Positions 1-11,990 of a stretch of DNA of 64,000 nucleotides are shown piece by piece. The translations under genes and the position numbers were made by a program. The stretch is from Odontocerum albicorne (taxonomy: Eukaryota > Arthropoda > Insecta > Trichoptera > Odontoceridae). Position 1 is the first letter of the stretch. The number at the start of each line of letters is the position of its first letter. The stretch is taken from contig OX463842.1 of the NCBI GenBank assembly GCA_949825065.1, forward strand, positions 34,898,480 to 34,962,479, in the 5' to 3' direction. The notes below the pieces were generated by a model that worked only from the letters and a program-made list of their open reading frames with translations, had not been told where the DNA came from and did no database searches.

Positions 1-215
1 ATCTTTCTCTTAATGTATCCGAGCCATCTAAAGATTCCTTTCTTAACTCGATTAATAACATCTACACAGTGGTCATGTTCGTCATTATAAACAGTCCATG
101 AAACAAACTGTTGGAGTAGGCAATGAGAACAGATATTCATTTCATTTTATCCCGGCAGACTTTTTTTGCTTCTTCCGCATCCATACACCTCGTCATGTAT
201 ACTGGTATTATTAAA
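1..215 (-). mobile_element. Non-LTR retrotransposon 3' fragment (LINE-A), runs off the left edge
   Basis: Read on the - strand, bases 112 to 1 give an open stretch containing VDVINRVKKGIFRWLGYI. It matches the conserved C-terminal segment of insect endonuclease/reverse-transcriptase LINEs, where a basic helix is followed by RWxGHxxR. Bases 113-215 resemble the 3' untranslated tail of the same family (the GTAGGCAGAG...CTTCTTCCGCATCCATA type), so the coding piece and the tail are joined after an internal deletion. The copy is partial and cannot make protein. The continuation lies outside the window. Confidence 0.65.
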
Positions 216-1262
216 AAGTCTTGGTAACTAGGTATTCACTAGTATTTGACTAAAATAATATAATCGTTCTATTTTTTGTCGCAGTTTGTCCTCTATGCAA
301 TTGTAATAAAAATATATTTTTTATAATAATTTTTTTTTCTGATACTAAAAATATCGACTTCCAAATTTATTTAAAGAAAATGGTGTACCTGAAGATGCAT
401 TTGCTGTTCTATGTAACTACAGAAATGTAATTCAAATATTTGCATAATAAAATTAATATTATTCATCATAATTCAAATATTCACAACATAAAATTTACGT
501 TTTGAATAATTTCGTTTTAAATCAAATTGTTGGACAAAATTTATTTTAAAATTGGTGTCTTTTTGGTAATGCTAAACTCGATAACGATAAAGTTTTTTTA
601 TAGGTACGTATAGTTGTTCCATTCATGTTAGTTTTTACTAGTTTTGTTGTACATTAAAAAGCAAAGGATACAACTATATACTTATTTCTCTCTAATAGTG
701 AAGCAGCATTCATTCAAGTATACAGACAATGGGAATTGAAGTAGTATGCAGTTGTAAGAATTATCTTATTGTACTTACCCAGCTCACAAACCACAAAGAA
801 TAGATTTTTACTATAGGTGTACGTCTCAACGAAGATGATTGGTGAGTTAGAAAAAAATAAAAGAAAAAAAGTTTCACACTTACGAAATGTATCTTATTTC
901 TTATACCACAAGGGCACGAAATAGAAAGTTGGAAGTTTTGTTAATGTTTCGTAGATCTTTAAAACTTTTGTTAAATTTTGATGCTTTTATGGATTACACG
1001 TGTAGGTATTATGGATCGATTGCTTAATATATTATAAACTGATTATAAGTCACGTCAAGGTTTTGTTCAATTATCTTGTATTAGGGACTTTTGAATCAAT
1101 ATACGTGGATGCTTACATACATCTCAACTCTCTTAATTTATTTGTACGTATTAATTTAATACAACAAAAATTTAATTCGATTATTAATCGAGTTGCGAAC
1201 GAGTATTTGAATCTTAAGACAAGGAAGATTAATGGTGAAATTTACCATGAAAAGTAATTCAG
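216..1262. other. AT-rich stretch, nothing supported
   Basis: Long A/T runs with stops in all frames. A 64-codon open frame at 1063-1257 has AT-driven composition and no recognisable motif, and is most likely chance. Confidence 0.5.
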
Positions 1263-1282
1263 TAGATATTAATTTGATACAT

Positions 1283-1720
1283 ACATACCGTCACGCCATT
1301 TAGGCATTTGGGGTAGGCAGAGAGGACAGAGTGCCAGATTTTCCTACCTTAATGTACATCTTTAGCCTCTTCCACATCCATATACCTTCTCATACAACTT
1401 CAACGATGATCTCATAACACTTAAACAATTTATCTTTCTTCTTTTTTTCTACGTTTCCTTTTTTCAAAATATCATTGACTTGATCCAACCATAATTTCTT
1501 TGGTATTCCTCTCTCACGCCTTCCACTCAAATTTGCACTATACATTTATTTTATCAGTCTGTGTTCATTTATTTCTTCCATATGCCCATGCCATCTTAGC
1601 GTACTTTTCTTCTTACTCAACAAATCAGCATTAATTTCACATTCATCCCTAATCATTTCATTCCGTATTCTATAATACATTTTCCCTTCATGTACACCAT
1701 GTACAGGCTCCTTTCAGTTT
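1283..1720 (-). mobile_element. LINE-A 3' fragment, decayed
   Basis: On the - strand this block aligns by eye with the LINE-A C-terminal coding region and 3' tail seen more clearly at 18540-19045. It shows the same order: the equivalent of DRIRNEVIR, the GHxERM segment, the IYS..N segment, the K..NRR.C segment, then the 3' tail containing a GTAGGCAGAG box. Many stops and frameshifts make it non-coding. The upstream endonuclease and RT core are absent, as expected for 5'-truncated insertions. Confidence 0.7.
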
Positions 1721-2154
1721 TTTAGTTTGATATATTTAATATTAGACTTGATTTAATATTAAAACAATATTGTTCCACGCATATATTTTTATCACAACGT
1801 GTCACTTGCGGGAACGGAAGACTGAAAAATTAGCATATTTTTCATATCCTATTATCAAACCAATCGACTTGTAATACTTCTATATAATATACTTAAATCC
1901 GTAAATTGTATTACGGAAATAATTATTTAAATGAATAAACGTAGATGTATTTTGTTTCAAATATTCATAATATTTTTCACGTAGATTTCTAGCAGATATT
2001 TCTAATGATTCGACTAATATTCGACGGAAGTAAATTAAATAAATCGATTTGAAGATGCTTCGTGTGAGGACCTGTAAATTGTAATATTATCTGGAAAACG
2101 GATTTTATTTTTACTTTATAACAAGATATGCAATCAAATCATCACGTCTTAAAT

Positions 2155-2370
2155 TCATCACCTCACTATAACACCAGATTTTATTGGGATAGGCAAAAGA
2201 ATATACTATATCTCCTCTTGATTCCATACTGGCATACATCTTTCGCTTCTGCCATATTCATTCATCTTATTTCACACACTCTCCTATTATAAAGGTTTTT
2301 TAAATTTTCATTCTTTAAGAATATTTTTGATTTTGTCATGCCACTTTTTACTAGTTCTTCTTAAACTTAT
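2155..2370 (-). mobile_element. LINE-A 3' tail fragment
   Basis: The - strand copy shares the phrase around ATACATCTTTCGCTTCTGCC and the CTCTCCTATTATAAAGG segment with the copies at 45845-46340 and 50660-51005. These belong to a sub-type of LINE-A with a slightly different tail. It is non-coding. A weak SINE-head-like sequence with GGTTCGAACC follows at about 2375-2465 (+), but it is too short to assign. Confidence 0.6.
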
Positions 2371-3165
2371 TTGTGGTGAAGGTTGCCGGTTCGAACCGTG
2401 CGCTGTACTTTTCTCGAATAACCCAGACCTTTTTTCCGTCTAGTCTATGACTCCGATTATATCTATTATTTAAAAAGAAAAATTCTTGTTTTTTTTTTAT
2501 ACTACTTGTATAGAAAATAATAATTGCATGAAATTTATTTATGAAATCTTCTTTACAAAAATAAAATTAACGCGGTAACAATGTTGGTAAAATTTTGTAT
2601 GCCATTATATTATTTTAATTTACGATGTAATAATAACTGATACAAAATCAAAACAATATTCAATCAACAATAAATTATATTTTATACACTTTGAATGAAA
2701 TGATTGAAATATAAGACGATGAATTGAAAAAAAAATATAATACTCTACTGAAATGAAGACAGATAATGTGAAACATATAAGGTGGGTAAAAAGATTTATT
2801 TTCAAATAAAACAAAAGTATGGCGAGTATTCTGACACATATTTTAGCATACACAATACAGAATCAAATTACATCCACCCACACATGACGAAAATTATACT
2901 GGACACCAGAATTCAAAGGTAACAAAATACTTTACTTTTGACAATAACACATAAAAAAAGGTTATATACGAGTATACTTGCAAAAGAGAAAAGGCGTACG
3001 TCATGATCAAGATTTTACAGTATTTTATATACGAGTATATATGTTATACATATGTTTTATTTAAATGTTATAAATTATCACTGTTCTTTATAAAATTACT
3101 TAAGTATGTATTACCCAGTTTTTTTGGCATATTTAAGTAGTAATGTTATTTGTTTTTTTAAGAAA

Positions 3166-3233
3166 ATAAAATAAATCATTGCGATGAGATTACAACATTA
3201 TTATTGTAATCTCATTGAAATAATTTATTTTAT
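3166..3233. repeat. Imperfect 30-bp hairpin with 8-nt loop
   Basis: The left arm 3166-3195 and right arm 3204-3233 are reverse complements over 30 positions with about three mismatches, including an uninterrupted block around ATGAGATTACAA. The size and loop would fit a small foldback element or a microRNA-precursor-like transcript. No flanking target duplication is obvious, and nothing shows that it is transcribed. Confidence 0.6.
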
Positions 3234-3349
3234 GTTTTCAGAAGTTGAAAACCATTTAAAAAATTTAAGCATTTTACTTTTCTTTCTTGTAGCATATACG
3301 TAACAAATAAGAGAATCGTATTACCATTTTTTTTAAGTTGTCTTCATTA

Positions 3350-3512
3350 TGTTCGAACTGATGATACGGATATACTATATATAGGAGAGCGTGGTTAAGA
3401 TACTATATTCTCTTCGAACAATTAATCGAACCTTTTATTTTCAAAAATCCAACCTACAACCCTCGGGTGGAAGTCAAGCGTCTTACTCACTAGTCTACAG
3501 AGATCATTGAGT
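3350..3512 (-). mobile_element. SINE-2 copy with an internally deleted body
   Basis: The tRNA-like head is at about 3440-3512 on the - strand. It is preceded in plus-strand reading by a shortened SINE-2 body (3350-3435), recognised by the phrase near GAGAGCGTGGTTAAGATAC and AATTAATCGAACC. The middle of the body, present at 34905-35095, is missing here. Together with 18110, 34905 and 56275 it supports a fixed head-plus-body unit. Confidence 0.55.
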
Positions 3513-4879
3513 ACTCGTACTTTTGTCGTTTTAAATGATATGTATGAACGTAGTTTTGTGTGACACAAACGTGTAATTTGCTGTAATTGGATGTTAAAAA
3601 ATTGGAATACGCGTTATTTTCCTTCTATTGTAAGTATGAAGTTGTAATATTCATATTAAATAAAATTCTTCAACAGAAAATCTTAATTATACGGCGGATA
3701 CGAGTGAAGGTTTCAAAACGCGCATCGAGAGGTTTTCATAATGGGTATGGTTAGAAAAAAATGCGCTTTTTAATGTTAAGCAGTTCAGAGATGTGTAGTT
3801 GCAAATTAGGAATTAGCAACAGAGCGCACTCCAAACCACAAAAGCCACTTCCCCCGCTGTTACGAGTAACATTGTGTGCTTGACTTCATGTCGAGAATTT
3901 TAACGTCCAATTTTTTACCCTATTCCAGCGAGACGCTCTTTCAACGTATCATTTCCGCTTTGAGATATTTTGTTTTATACGATTTCAATTCGCTTTCTGC
4001 TCCGGGGAGGATATTTTAGAACTTTTGCTCAGAGTTTTTCTTTTTTTTTTAATAAGGCAAAAGTGTCCGGATGTTTGTGTCGCGAATTCGAGCGAGAGAG
4101 CTTTTGACGGCACTCGAAAGCTTTTATGTGAAATTTTGCAAATTTAGTCAACTTCGCAAAGCGGTGTCAGTGACTTGTTATAAGGACACGATATTAAATA
4201 AAATTACGACAATACTGAATTTTAAGATATTCTACGAAGAAAAGTTTTCGACTTCGTGTATATAATATATCAGATAAAAATGTTTTGAAGCGAGTAAGGG
4301 GTGAAATTGAAGTAAAGCTTTTTTTACTAATTAAATATACCTTTGGTGTTTCTTTTACTTAATAAATTTATGATTAATATAGTGTCATTAAAAATATCTT
4401 TTTAAAATAAACTTGAAATTGGAGAAGCGTCTGATATATTTTTTTCAATATGCTTTTGATAAATACTCTGAATGTTTTATTTGTTTGTCGTTGAAGTTTT
4501 TAGATCAATATAGTTAATTCAGAAAGAGAGAAAAAAGTACAAAAATATATTTTATTGTTTTCATATATCATAAAGAATAAATAAAATTTCTATTGGTAAA
4601 ATAACTTTGTTTACATTTGTTGTTTTCTTTATTCCTTTTTGTTTATTCTGTGTTCTCAATACACTGAATTTAGAACCAACTAACAATGCTTCGGATATTT
4701 AATATTAGAATATTGACTCCATGTTTTACTTTGTGTACACTGTTCATTTTGAGTTTCTTTTATTTCAGTACTCTGTAAAACTTCCCAGTAAAACAGTTTT
4801 TTTTTTAGATTTCTTTCATGCACGGTCAAAAATTGATATACAACATTTAAATTGGTTCGCTACCGTTTTCTTTTCTTTA
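3513..4879. other. Unassigned, moderately mixed composition
   Basis: No repeat family or gene is recognised. Bases about 3680-4270 are somewhat richer in GC than the surroundings, and a 64-codon frame at 4071-4265 has no known motif. It could be regulatory or old repeat sequence. Confidence 0.4.
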
Positions 4880-5290
4880 TTCAACATCCATTAATTTGCA
4901 TGATGACACAGACGAGCAGGACAATTAAACTGAAAATTGCGTTGCAAAACTATTTGCGTGAAGTTTTGGTATGCATGCGAAGTTTCACAATTCACTTGAC
5001 ACGAGTTAAGTGAACATGCTTCTCTGCATCGCGCATCATTGTGATTAATCTTAACAAGGCAGTCCATCACTCCCACGCGAGTCCAGACTGGACATGGTCT
5101 CTGTATACGTATAAATACGGCTTAATGGACTCACAATGAACTGCGATTGTCACAACGGTCAGGATTTCGCTAACATTCATGCACAAGTGTAGTGATTCGG
5201 TAAGATTACAATTTATGGTACGCGAATCTTTGCATGGTGGATTAGAAGGCATTCTGCAATTGTGACTAATGAATTCTTCGAGCAAAACAT
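4880..5290. promoter_or_regulatory. Candidate conserved non-coding island with a POU octamer
   Basis: This block is visibly richer in G and C than its flanks, is free of the repeat families found elsewhere, and has only short overlapping open frames that do not look coding. An exact octamer ATTTGCAT (4894-4901), the classical POU-factor site, lies at its left edge. TGATTAATC, a homeodomain-like core, lies at about 5041-5049. The regulatory role is inferred only from composition and motifs. Confidence 0.3.
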
Positions 5291-5459
5291 TGTGTTAAAT
5301 TTCCAAGAAGAAAATAAATGAAATAAGATGATGCTTTGGACACTGGTTCCGTAAAATCCGCCTATAAATAGCAAAAACCTCATATTTAAAAAAAATGCAT
5401 AGTTTGTTATCAACTATTTTATACTATCTAGAAAGCGAGATTGAAGGAACATTTATGAA

Positions 5460-5620
5460 TTCAGGTGGATTGCGTAGCAGAGAAAAGAGTGGTTAGACAA
5501 AATGAATGAAATATGGAAAGAAGGAAACGTTAAAAGTTATAGAGAAGGAAGAAGTTGATGAGAAGTAGGCGAAATGTATATGCACCGTGATTGAAAAATG
5601 TGGCGAAAAATACTGAATAA
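5460..5620 (+). mobile_element. LINE-A 3' fragment
   Basis: The plus-strand sequence matches the last part of the LINE-A frame by eye: the block around GGAAACGTTAAAAGTTATAGAG corresponds to the N-V-(K/E)-S-x-x-N-R-R segment. It then runs through the GAAGAAGTTGATGAGAAG and CACCGTGATTG blocks. It is short, with several stops, and is not coding. Confidence 0.6.
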
Positions 5621-6990
5621 ATATTTGTCATAAAAATTAAAGTAAATTCAACGACGTTCATGTGGCTAACTGTAAGAAAAAACATCCGATTCATTATTTC
5701 CGTTCTTATTTATTTATTGATCTCATTAGGTATCTTCCTTGACAGCTTTAGGTATCAAATGTACATAGTTTATTTTTTGTTCGGTTATATCTATTCCTAC
5801 TGCCACTGTACTTTAAAAATAAAATTACTATGTAAAATATATTTTTTCAGGATGCACAAATTCTTATGTTTGAATGTGAAGTATTTCTACAAACTTCTGC
5901 AAGTTTGACTAAAAAAAACGCCTTAATTATTTATGGAGTTTCCTAAAATCTCAGAAACAATGCCGGGAGTTGCAAAATTTATAAGTTACCTAATTAAAAA
6001 TAAAATGCAAAAATAATGGTGATTGATATGTAAAAAATCATACAGTTCTCAAAAATGTACTCATTTACCGTTTTTTTTCAAAAATTATTCGACATGCCTG
6101 TCTAATCACGAGGCTAAAGTAAAATCTTAATAAAAAAACTTCTTTCTTAAACAGGATTCCAATACGTTTTTGTTGAAAAAAAAATGGCTAAGGCTGAATC
6201 ATAATGACGACCAATTTTGGATCGTAAAATTATATGAGTAATTTGGTTTTTTTTGTTCATTAGATTTTATAGCTGTCTGTTTTTTAAAGAAAATCGACGT
6301 TCTATTTCCAAGATAAGCTATTAAAATATTAGATTATTGTAGCGTTCTTCCATTAATTTTGCTAAGTGCTCTTTTTTCAACATTTCATTTTTTTATAAAT
6401 GAAGAAATGTTATTAGAACATAAACTTTTTGAAAAAATATTTTTCAGATTAGTTTTTAATAAAATTTAGTATTTTGAAAAAAGAAATGTACATATTTTTT
6501 TAATGAATATACATAATGTTAACAACCTTCTTAGAACTTTTATAAAAAAAAGAAAACTCATTGTTATACGAAAATTATTTTCATCTAATGTAGGATGTCG
6601 TATTCTTGTGCATTTTTTTTCTATTGATGTATAGTTGATAAAAACGGGTTCTCAGGAATTCTTCAATTTTGTATTATCTCCCCTGACGTAAAATTGAAAT
6701 ATTACAATTTAATGGTCACACATTGTAAAGCGAAGGTAAACATATACCGCTGTACTACAAAATGCAAATTTCACATTAGTTTACATTGATGAAGCCCCAT
6801 AAATTAGGACCGGTTATAATTTTAAATAATAAAAAAACTGGATGCGGGAACATATGCGTGTACTTGAGCACATTCAGGGTGCAAGAGATGCCAATATAAA
6901 AACACATCCATCAAAGAGCACTGAAAATAAAACACGGAGGGGAGAGAAAAAATATAATACACATAAAATTTCTGATCAAACACAAGGGCG
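5621..6990. other. AT-rich stretch, nothing supported
   Basis: Homopolymer-rich AT sequence. The 82-codon frame at 5660-5908 is hydrophobic because of its T-rich composition and has no family signature. If the first-exon reading at 7012-7142 (-) is right, this interval would be the start of that gene's first intron. Confidence 0.4.
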
Positions 6991-7011
6991 CTTCATGCAG
7001 GGGCTAAGTAC

Positions 7012-7142
7012 CTGGGATCCGCAAAGGGCTCGGCATAGATGTTCCTTGGGGCTCGCCGCGGTAGGGGCGGAGGCACGGGCCCCAGGGCTTCATCCCCGTC
7101 CCCGTACCTATCGCCGTAACGTCCCATCGACTTCATCGTCAT
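7012..7142 (-). CDS. Candidate first coding exon of an unidentified host gene
   Basis: On the - strand an ATG at 7142-7140 opens a frame of 43 codons plus 2 bases, starting [14 protein letters not shown]. It continues through a proline-rich segment (PVPPPLPRR) and ends in [10 protein letters not shown]. At 7012|7011 the frame meets CAG|GTACTT, a good splice donor; the unspliced frame runs to a stop a few codons later. Codons are GC-rich, unlike almost everything else here, and a CpG-rich promoter-like region lies directly upstream. An in-frame ATG further upstream (7205-7203) would add 21 residues. I do not recognise the protein. No matching downstream exon was found on the - strand between 7011 and 1, so the next exon would lie beyond the left edge. 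Confidence 0.45.
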
Positions 7143-7400
7143 TGCGAAGTCTTCTCTCTCGATCCTGTCGGCCGGAGACACTTTAATCCAAACACCCCAA
7201 ATCACATCCCAACTTACTGTCCATTATCAAAAACCGAAAGTCAAATTTAATTAAGATACCCCACGATAAACCAACGCATTATAGCCAACATTGTTCTTAT
7301 ACAAAACACTTTAAATATTAGTCATTTTGTTGTCACAAATCACAATATAAACAAGTTTTGTTAACGATACAAAATGTAAACTGTAATCGCACCACCTCGA
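7143..7400 (-). promoter_or_regulatory. Probable 5' UTR or proximal upstream region of the candidate exon
   Basis: This links the GC-rich exon to the CpG island. On the - strand a possible acceptor (GCCGACAG at about 7167-7160) lies just before the start codon, so the leader could be spliced, but its pyrimidine tract is poor. Transcription start and leader structure cannot be fixed from sequence. Confidence 0.25.
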
Positions 7401-8050
7401 GTTGATGTTTGTGTCGGGACTTCCTCGCAGTAAGGTGTATTTACGGAAAGCTCTCTCTGAGAGATAAGAGTGCAGCTTTACGCGAAAAAGCTCTCGTAGG
7501 CCTCAAAAGATGAGGGGAAAGAGACGCGCGGGGAAATCGGAGACATACACCCGTCAATGTTGATAAGATAACGTCCTCTCTCAGGACTGACACTACCGAA
7601 ATTAAATAACTTAAAAAAATACAAAATTATGTCTTGTTCGATAAGCTGTCGTATTGTCGCACCGTTTCTGCGAAACGTTAGAAATTAAAAAAAAGGACGG
7701 TCCGCAACGAACGGAGTCACGTCACAACACACACAGCCGTCCTCTGCGCCTGACAATGGCGAAGTGCGGTATAGGGTAAGGGGACGTGTTCAGCGTAGTG
7801 CGCGCGCAGGAGAGGCGAGCGCATGCGCGGGGAGAGGGATGCGCACCTCCCCTCCTCCGCCCGCCCCCGCCCATACCTCCCCGAGGGGGTGCTTTAATCT
7901 CGGGTTGTTTGCGAGCGCAACAGTTATCTGTGTCCGCGTTGCTAGTGCCAAATGTAAATATCCTTTGCATAATGTTTCTTCGCAAACACATCACAATGGT
8001 CAATATCCCCGAAAAAGTGGAAAGCGCAACGACGCGTAGGGTTTCTTAGT
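7400..8050 (-). promoter_or_regulatory. CpG-rich promoter-like island with an NRF-1/ewg-type palindrome
   Basis: This is by far the most GC-rich part of the window, with several 60-base lines at about 65-78% GC around 7780-7910. It is dense in CpG and in poly-C/G tracts. The palindrome GCGCATGCGC at 7819-7828 matches the NRF-1 consensus; the insect homologue is ewg. Overlapping open frames on both strands are a by-product of the GC content and show no protein signature. Its position fits a promoter for the - strand exon at 7012-7142. A divergent promoter is also possible. Confidence 0.45.
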
Positions 8051-8267
8051 TCAACAATTGAAAAACATAGAATATATTTGCAGCTGAAACCATCTAGACT
8101 GCATAATATTTAAAAGTACGGCCTTCACAATGCAGTTTTATTTTCTCTTGACTTTTTAACTGTTGTAATATGTTTGATTTAATTAATGTTCAATTAATGA
8201 AAATATATGTAATACTATTAAATGTATTAATTAGAACTAGTAACGTAATTATGATATTTAGGCAGTA

Positions 8268-8850
8268 TTTTCTCAGATGATGGAAGATATACGAGGGATA
8301 TCGAACGGAGTGTAGTGATAGGGAACAAAGTTAATGGGTAACTAAAATATATATATACTTGAGCCGAACAATATCAAAATCTGCTAAGATAATACACAAC
8401 TCTATTCCAGTACCAATTTTGATGTACGGAAGGGGAAAAAGACTGAAAGGAGAGAAATAAATGGTGTAGAAATGCATGAACCTTGAATAATACACGGGGT
8501 GACAATGTATGACAGAATAAGGAATGAAGTGATTAGGGATGAATGTGAATTGAAGGTTGATGTATTAAGTAAGATGAAGAAGAGCACGCTGAGATGAAGT
8601 AAAGAAAAACTACCAAAATAAATATATGGTGCAAATGTGAGTGATAGAAGAACACCAAATAAAGTATGGTTTAATCAAGTGAAATATATTTTGAATTAAG
8701 GAAATGTAAAAAGTTAGAGAAATCGTAGGAGTTGTAAAAGAAGATATATGAATGTAGAGGAGGCGAAATATGTATGTCACGGTAGGAAAATCTGGCACTT
8801 TGCCTGCCCCGAAAGGGAAAAGGTCTGATGGTATATGATATGTGTATGTA
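8268..8850 (+). mobile_element. LINE-A 3' fragment, long but multiply broken
   Basis: This is one of the longest LINE-A copies. Across shifting frames it contains the equivalents of LVP..YG.E (about 8408-8440), the N-A-E-M-x-x-L-R-x-I-x-G-V-T segment, DRIRNEVIRDE and K-A-D-V-L-S-K-M-K-K-S-T-L-R. Downstream come the G-R-x-x-K-V-W block and a 3' tail with TGCCTGCCCCGAAAGGGAAA at about 8799. Many stops and at least two frameshifts rule out function. In this family the segment lies between the RT domain and the C-terminal end. Confidence 0.75.
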
Positions 8851-11404
8851 ACGGATTTATCAGGGAACGTTGAGGGGAAATAGTTTAGGTTCAGAGCAGA
8901 ATTTGAGTAGATAAATGTATTATGAAAGAAAATTACTTGGGTGCTTTTTAATGCATTTAGGGTTCAGCTGATTTAGTTATAAAAAGGATTATTCTGTAGA
9001 CTAGTATTGGAATAATTGCAGAGGCTAGCAAAGTTCATAGGACGGGTCAAAGAAAATAATAGTTGATAGTCTTATCATCAAGCCCATAATCAAAAACAGG
9101 ATCTAGAATAATGTCCAATCTGCAGAGATGACTAGCGACTGTGACTAATGCGTAAACTGAACTGTAGTTAAACCTTTCTTTTGTTCAATCTAGGTAAGAA
9201 ACTTTATTGAACCATAGTTACATTATTGGATTGATTTGATCGATATGAAACATTATATGAACACATTATAGCATTCAAAATGCCGTCATTCATTTTTGTT
9301 AACAATGAACCAAAATCTCACATTATATAAAAAAAAATCATTTAAAAAATGTTAATTTTTCCCGCAAAAAATATAACAAATTCGTCCTTTGCAGGATACC
9401 CAATGTGTTAATTTTTAAAACACATTAATCTTTAGTTCGAATTTTTAATCGAAATTTCAACCATTATTTAATTCAGGAAAGCAATGATAAAGTACATATT
9501 CTTTCTTCGAATTCGCAATTTTCTTAAATAAAACTGCAAAAAAAATTCAAATAAGAAAGTTCAACTTTAATACTTATAATCTTGAAGATGATTTAATGGG
9601 GAAAAATAATATATTGACTTCTTATCGAGCTATTTATAATAACTTTTGTTTTAATAAAAAAAATCTTTAAGAACAGCTGGTGATATTTTCTTTCAAAATA
9701 TTGTGCACAAATTATCGATATTTTCACTGTGTCGTATACGTTATTGTCACTGTTTGACTAAATCTCAATAATCCAAAGTTCACATTTTGAATTCTTTATG
9801 CAAAAATCTTTCAGCGGAGGACAAATTAATAAATTTTTTTTTTGAACAGTTCTCATAACTTTTACTGAGTTTTATTTTTCATCGTCAAATTTTGATATTT
9901 CACTGCCAAAGAATATATCGCCTATTTAACCTTTTTAAATATTCCAATCAAAATTATTAATAAAAATATATTATATAAATGTCTTTAATTTGATTTAATA
10001 GAAATAAAAAAAAACATAATATATGATTTTTTTAATTAAAATTTTCAAAAAAATACATAATTCAAAATTGGTTTTTATAATAATCTGTAAAAACAATTTA
10101 CTTTCCCTTAAATGTACACATGTTTACCGTCTCATTTTAATTACGTTATGTAAAATATAAATATCATAAGACATTTTAAATATTATTTCAATATTGTATA
10201 TTTATTTATGTCTGTATAACGTCAAAGAAAAGTCTTGATCGTGTACTGGAAAAAATAAGGAAGAAAAAAGAACGAAGTGTATTAAATATTAGAATTAATC
10301 AGTTATATTATTATAATAAGGAAATTTGTAGTACCTAGATATTTTATACATTATTTGAAATTAAGTTTATTGAATATCAATTTGCATATTCACAATTTCT
10401 TATCATCGAATTCGAAAATAATTAAAAAATATTAATAATGAACGATCTTAAGGTGGTTTGTGATATAGTCGATTGTCCCTATTAGTGTACAAATTTTTAT
10501 TGACAAGGTGATACGAATGTCCTTTAAAAGATTTTTTGTCGACAAACTGCTCTTAAAAGCTGAACGCTGCCAAGATTATTATCTTGAGAATGTGGGTCCA
10601 TTGTTTCCGAAATGTTATGTCCTACTAAAGATTACTACGAATTTAGATTTAAAAAAAAAGTCCAGTTCATGTGAGGTCTCAGACGCCTGTGCTATTAGCA
10701 AAAGCGGTGTGAACAAAAAGTTAAAACATTTGTTGAAAAAAGCGATAAAACAGGTTTAATATTATGAGAATCATTTTAAAAAGATACCAATAGTTATCTA
10801 ACCAACGAAAAATTTTAAAGGGTCGAAAAAGTATCTGTTGAAAAAAGCCCATATGCTGAAAGTATTTTTTGTTATCATAAAGATGATCTTTATGGCCCCG
10901 TATGTCCTGGCACCCCCTGCTGCCTTTTGTCGCCGGCGGTAAGGATAACAGAAAAAACTTTTCAAGTTTGAACAAAAGGACTAAGAAAAAGCTCATCAAT
11001 ATATTTTACAAAAACCAGCCATTGATAAAGGAACCTATTATAGTTAAGAATACAACACACAAGAAGTGTTCAAGATTAATTCTTTTTTACTCTGTGACCA
11101 CAATTTAAATTGCTAATATCAGGTTTTATAAAGTTGTGGGTAATTTATAAATATTGCCCAGCATGAAATTAAGGACATTAATTATGTGTTTTTTTATTGA
11201 TAATGTTATAAAAGAACCACTCAAAATTTTTGTATAATTTCTTTTCACCTTATCACATTCTTGCATAGTTTGTAATAGTTTTGGGGTCGTTAAAAATGTA
11301 TAAATCATTCAACTCGAGCAATTTGTGAAGGTGTGCAAAATAAATTTGCCCAGAAATTTTGGAAAATAATTATTAATATTTTTTAATGTCATCACTGTTT
11401 AGCT
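8851..11404. other. Long AT-rich stretch, no supported gene
   Basis: The interval has low-complexity AT sequence, with long A and T runs. Two frames near 10508-10759 (+) and 10902-11108 (+) are lysine-rich and open, but have no recognised domain or start context. GGCACCCCCTGCTGCC and CGCCGGCGG around 10909-10939 stand out as a small GC-rich patch. Nothing else is supported. Confidence 0.4.
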
Positions 11405-11485
11405 AAACGCTGACTTTCGTGACCTACTTGGTAAATTACTTGTCTTTCTCCCGAAGGTTTTGAGTTTGATTCTCGATGGTACCCA
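11405..11485 (+). mobile_element. SINE head fragment (SINE-1/2 type)
   Basis: The A-box-like part (CGTGACCTACTTGGTAAAT) and a B-box-like part (GAGTTTGATTCTCGATGG) are spaced as in tRNA-derived SINE heads. The body matching SINE-2 is found 380 bp downstream in the same orientation (11865-11990), so both may belong to one copy split by later insertion. Confidence 0.55.
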
Positions 11486-11800
11486 AAAACAAATAAAGGG
11501 GTATTATGATGTAGGTTTTGTAGTTGCTGGTCCTGATGGTTGGTAATAGTCTACCTCTTAGTGTTAAAAATATGGGTGAAGTGTGCAGTTTTATAAAGCA
11601 CAATCCTTTTTGGGGGAGTCTTACCAAAATTTGATGGTATATGAACACTACACATACTCGTATACAGTACATAACAGCTCAATTGTTACTATCACACATC
11701 AGAAGATTTACTCGTACAAAGTTTTTTTTTTGTATTTCGTCTTCCCATGGAAAGTTTTCTGCGGTTACTAAATATGTTTTTCTGAACATTTGCTGGTGCA

Positions 11801-11830
11801 GAGAAGTACAGAGAAGTGCAGAGAAGAAGT
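11801..11830. repeat. Three copies of a 10-bp tandem repeat
   Basis: The unit GAGAAGTACA occurs as GAGAAGTACA, GAGAAGTGCA and GAGAAGAAGT in a row. It is a minor local slippage repeat lying between the SINE head and the SINE-2 body. Confidence 0.7.
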
Positions 11831-11864
11831 AGTAATAAGTGTTGTTTTGTTCTAAAGGACGGTA

Positions 11865-11990
11865 GTATTTAAAACACGTATAGTGGCAAACTGTGAATTA
11901 TGTGTCTACTAGTAGTTCATATCCCGAAAGCTCCACTATTGAGGCCGAATACAATATTGTCTCCGAATCATGTTCTTCAAAATGTTCATA
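11865..11990 (+). mobile_element. SINE-2 body fragment
   Basis: This matches the region at 18270-18400 by eye: GGCAAACTG, then a TATCCCGAAAGCTCCACTA segment, GGCCGAATACAATATTGTCTCC and TGTTCTTCAAAATG. It is non-coding. Confidence 0.6.

Noticed and set aside
5067..5413. Overlapping - strand frames of 61-72 codons with cysteines
   Set aside because: Several frames overlap in the same block and none shows a signal peptide, domain or splice sites; treated as part of a possible non-coding island.
7722..8049. Three overlapping 87-93 codon frames in the CpG island
   Set aside because: GC-rich DNA lacks stops in every frame; low-complexity proline/arginine content and no conserved pattern.
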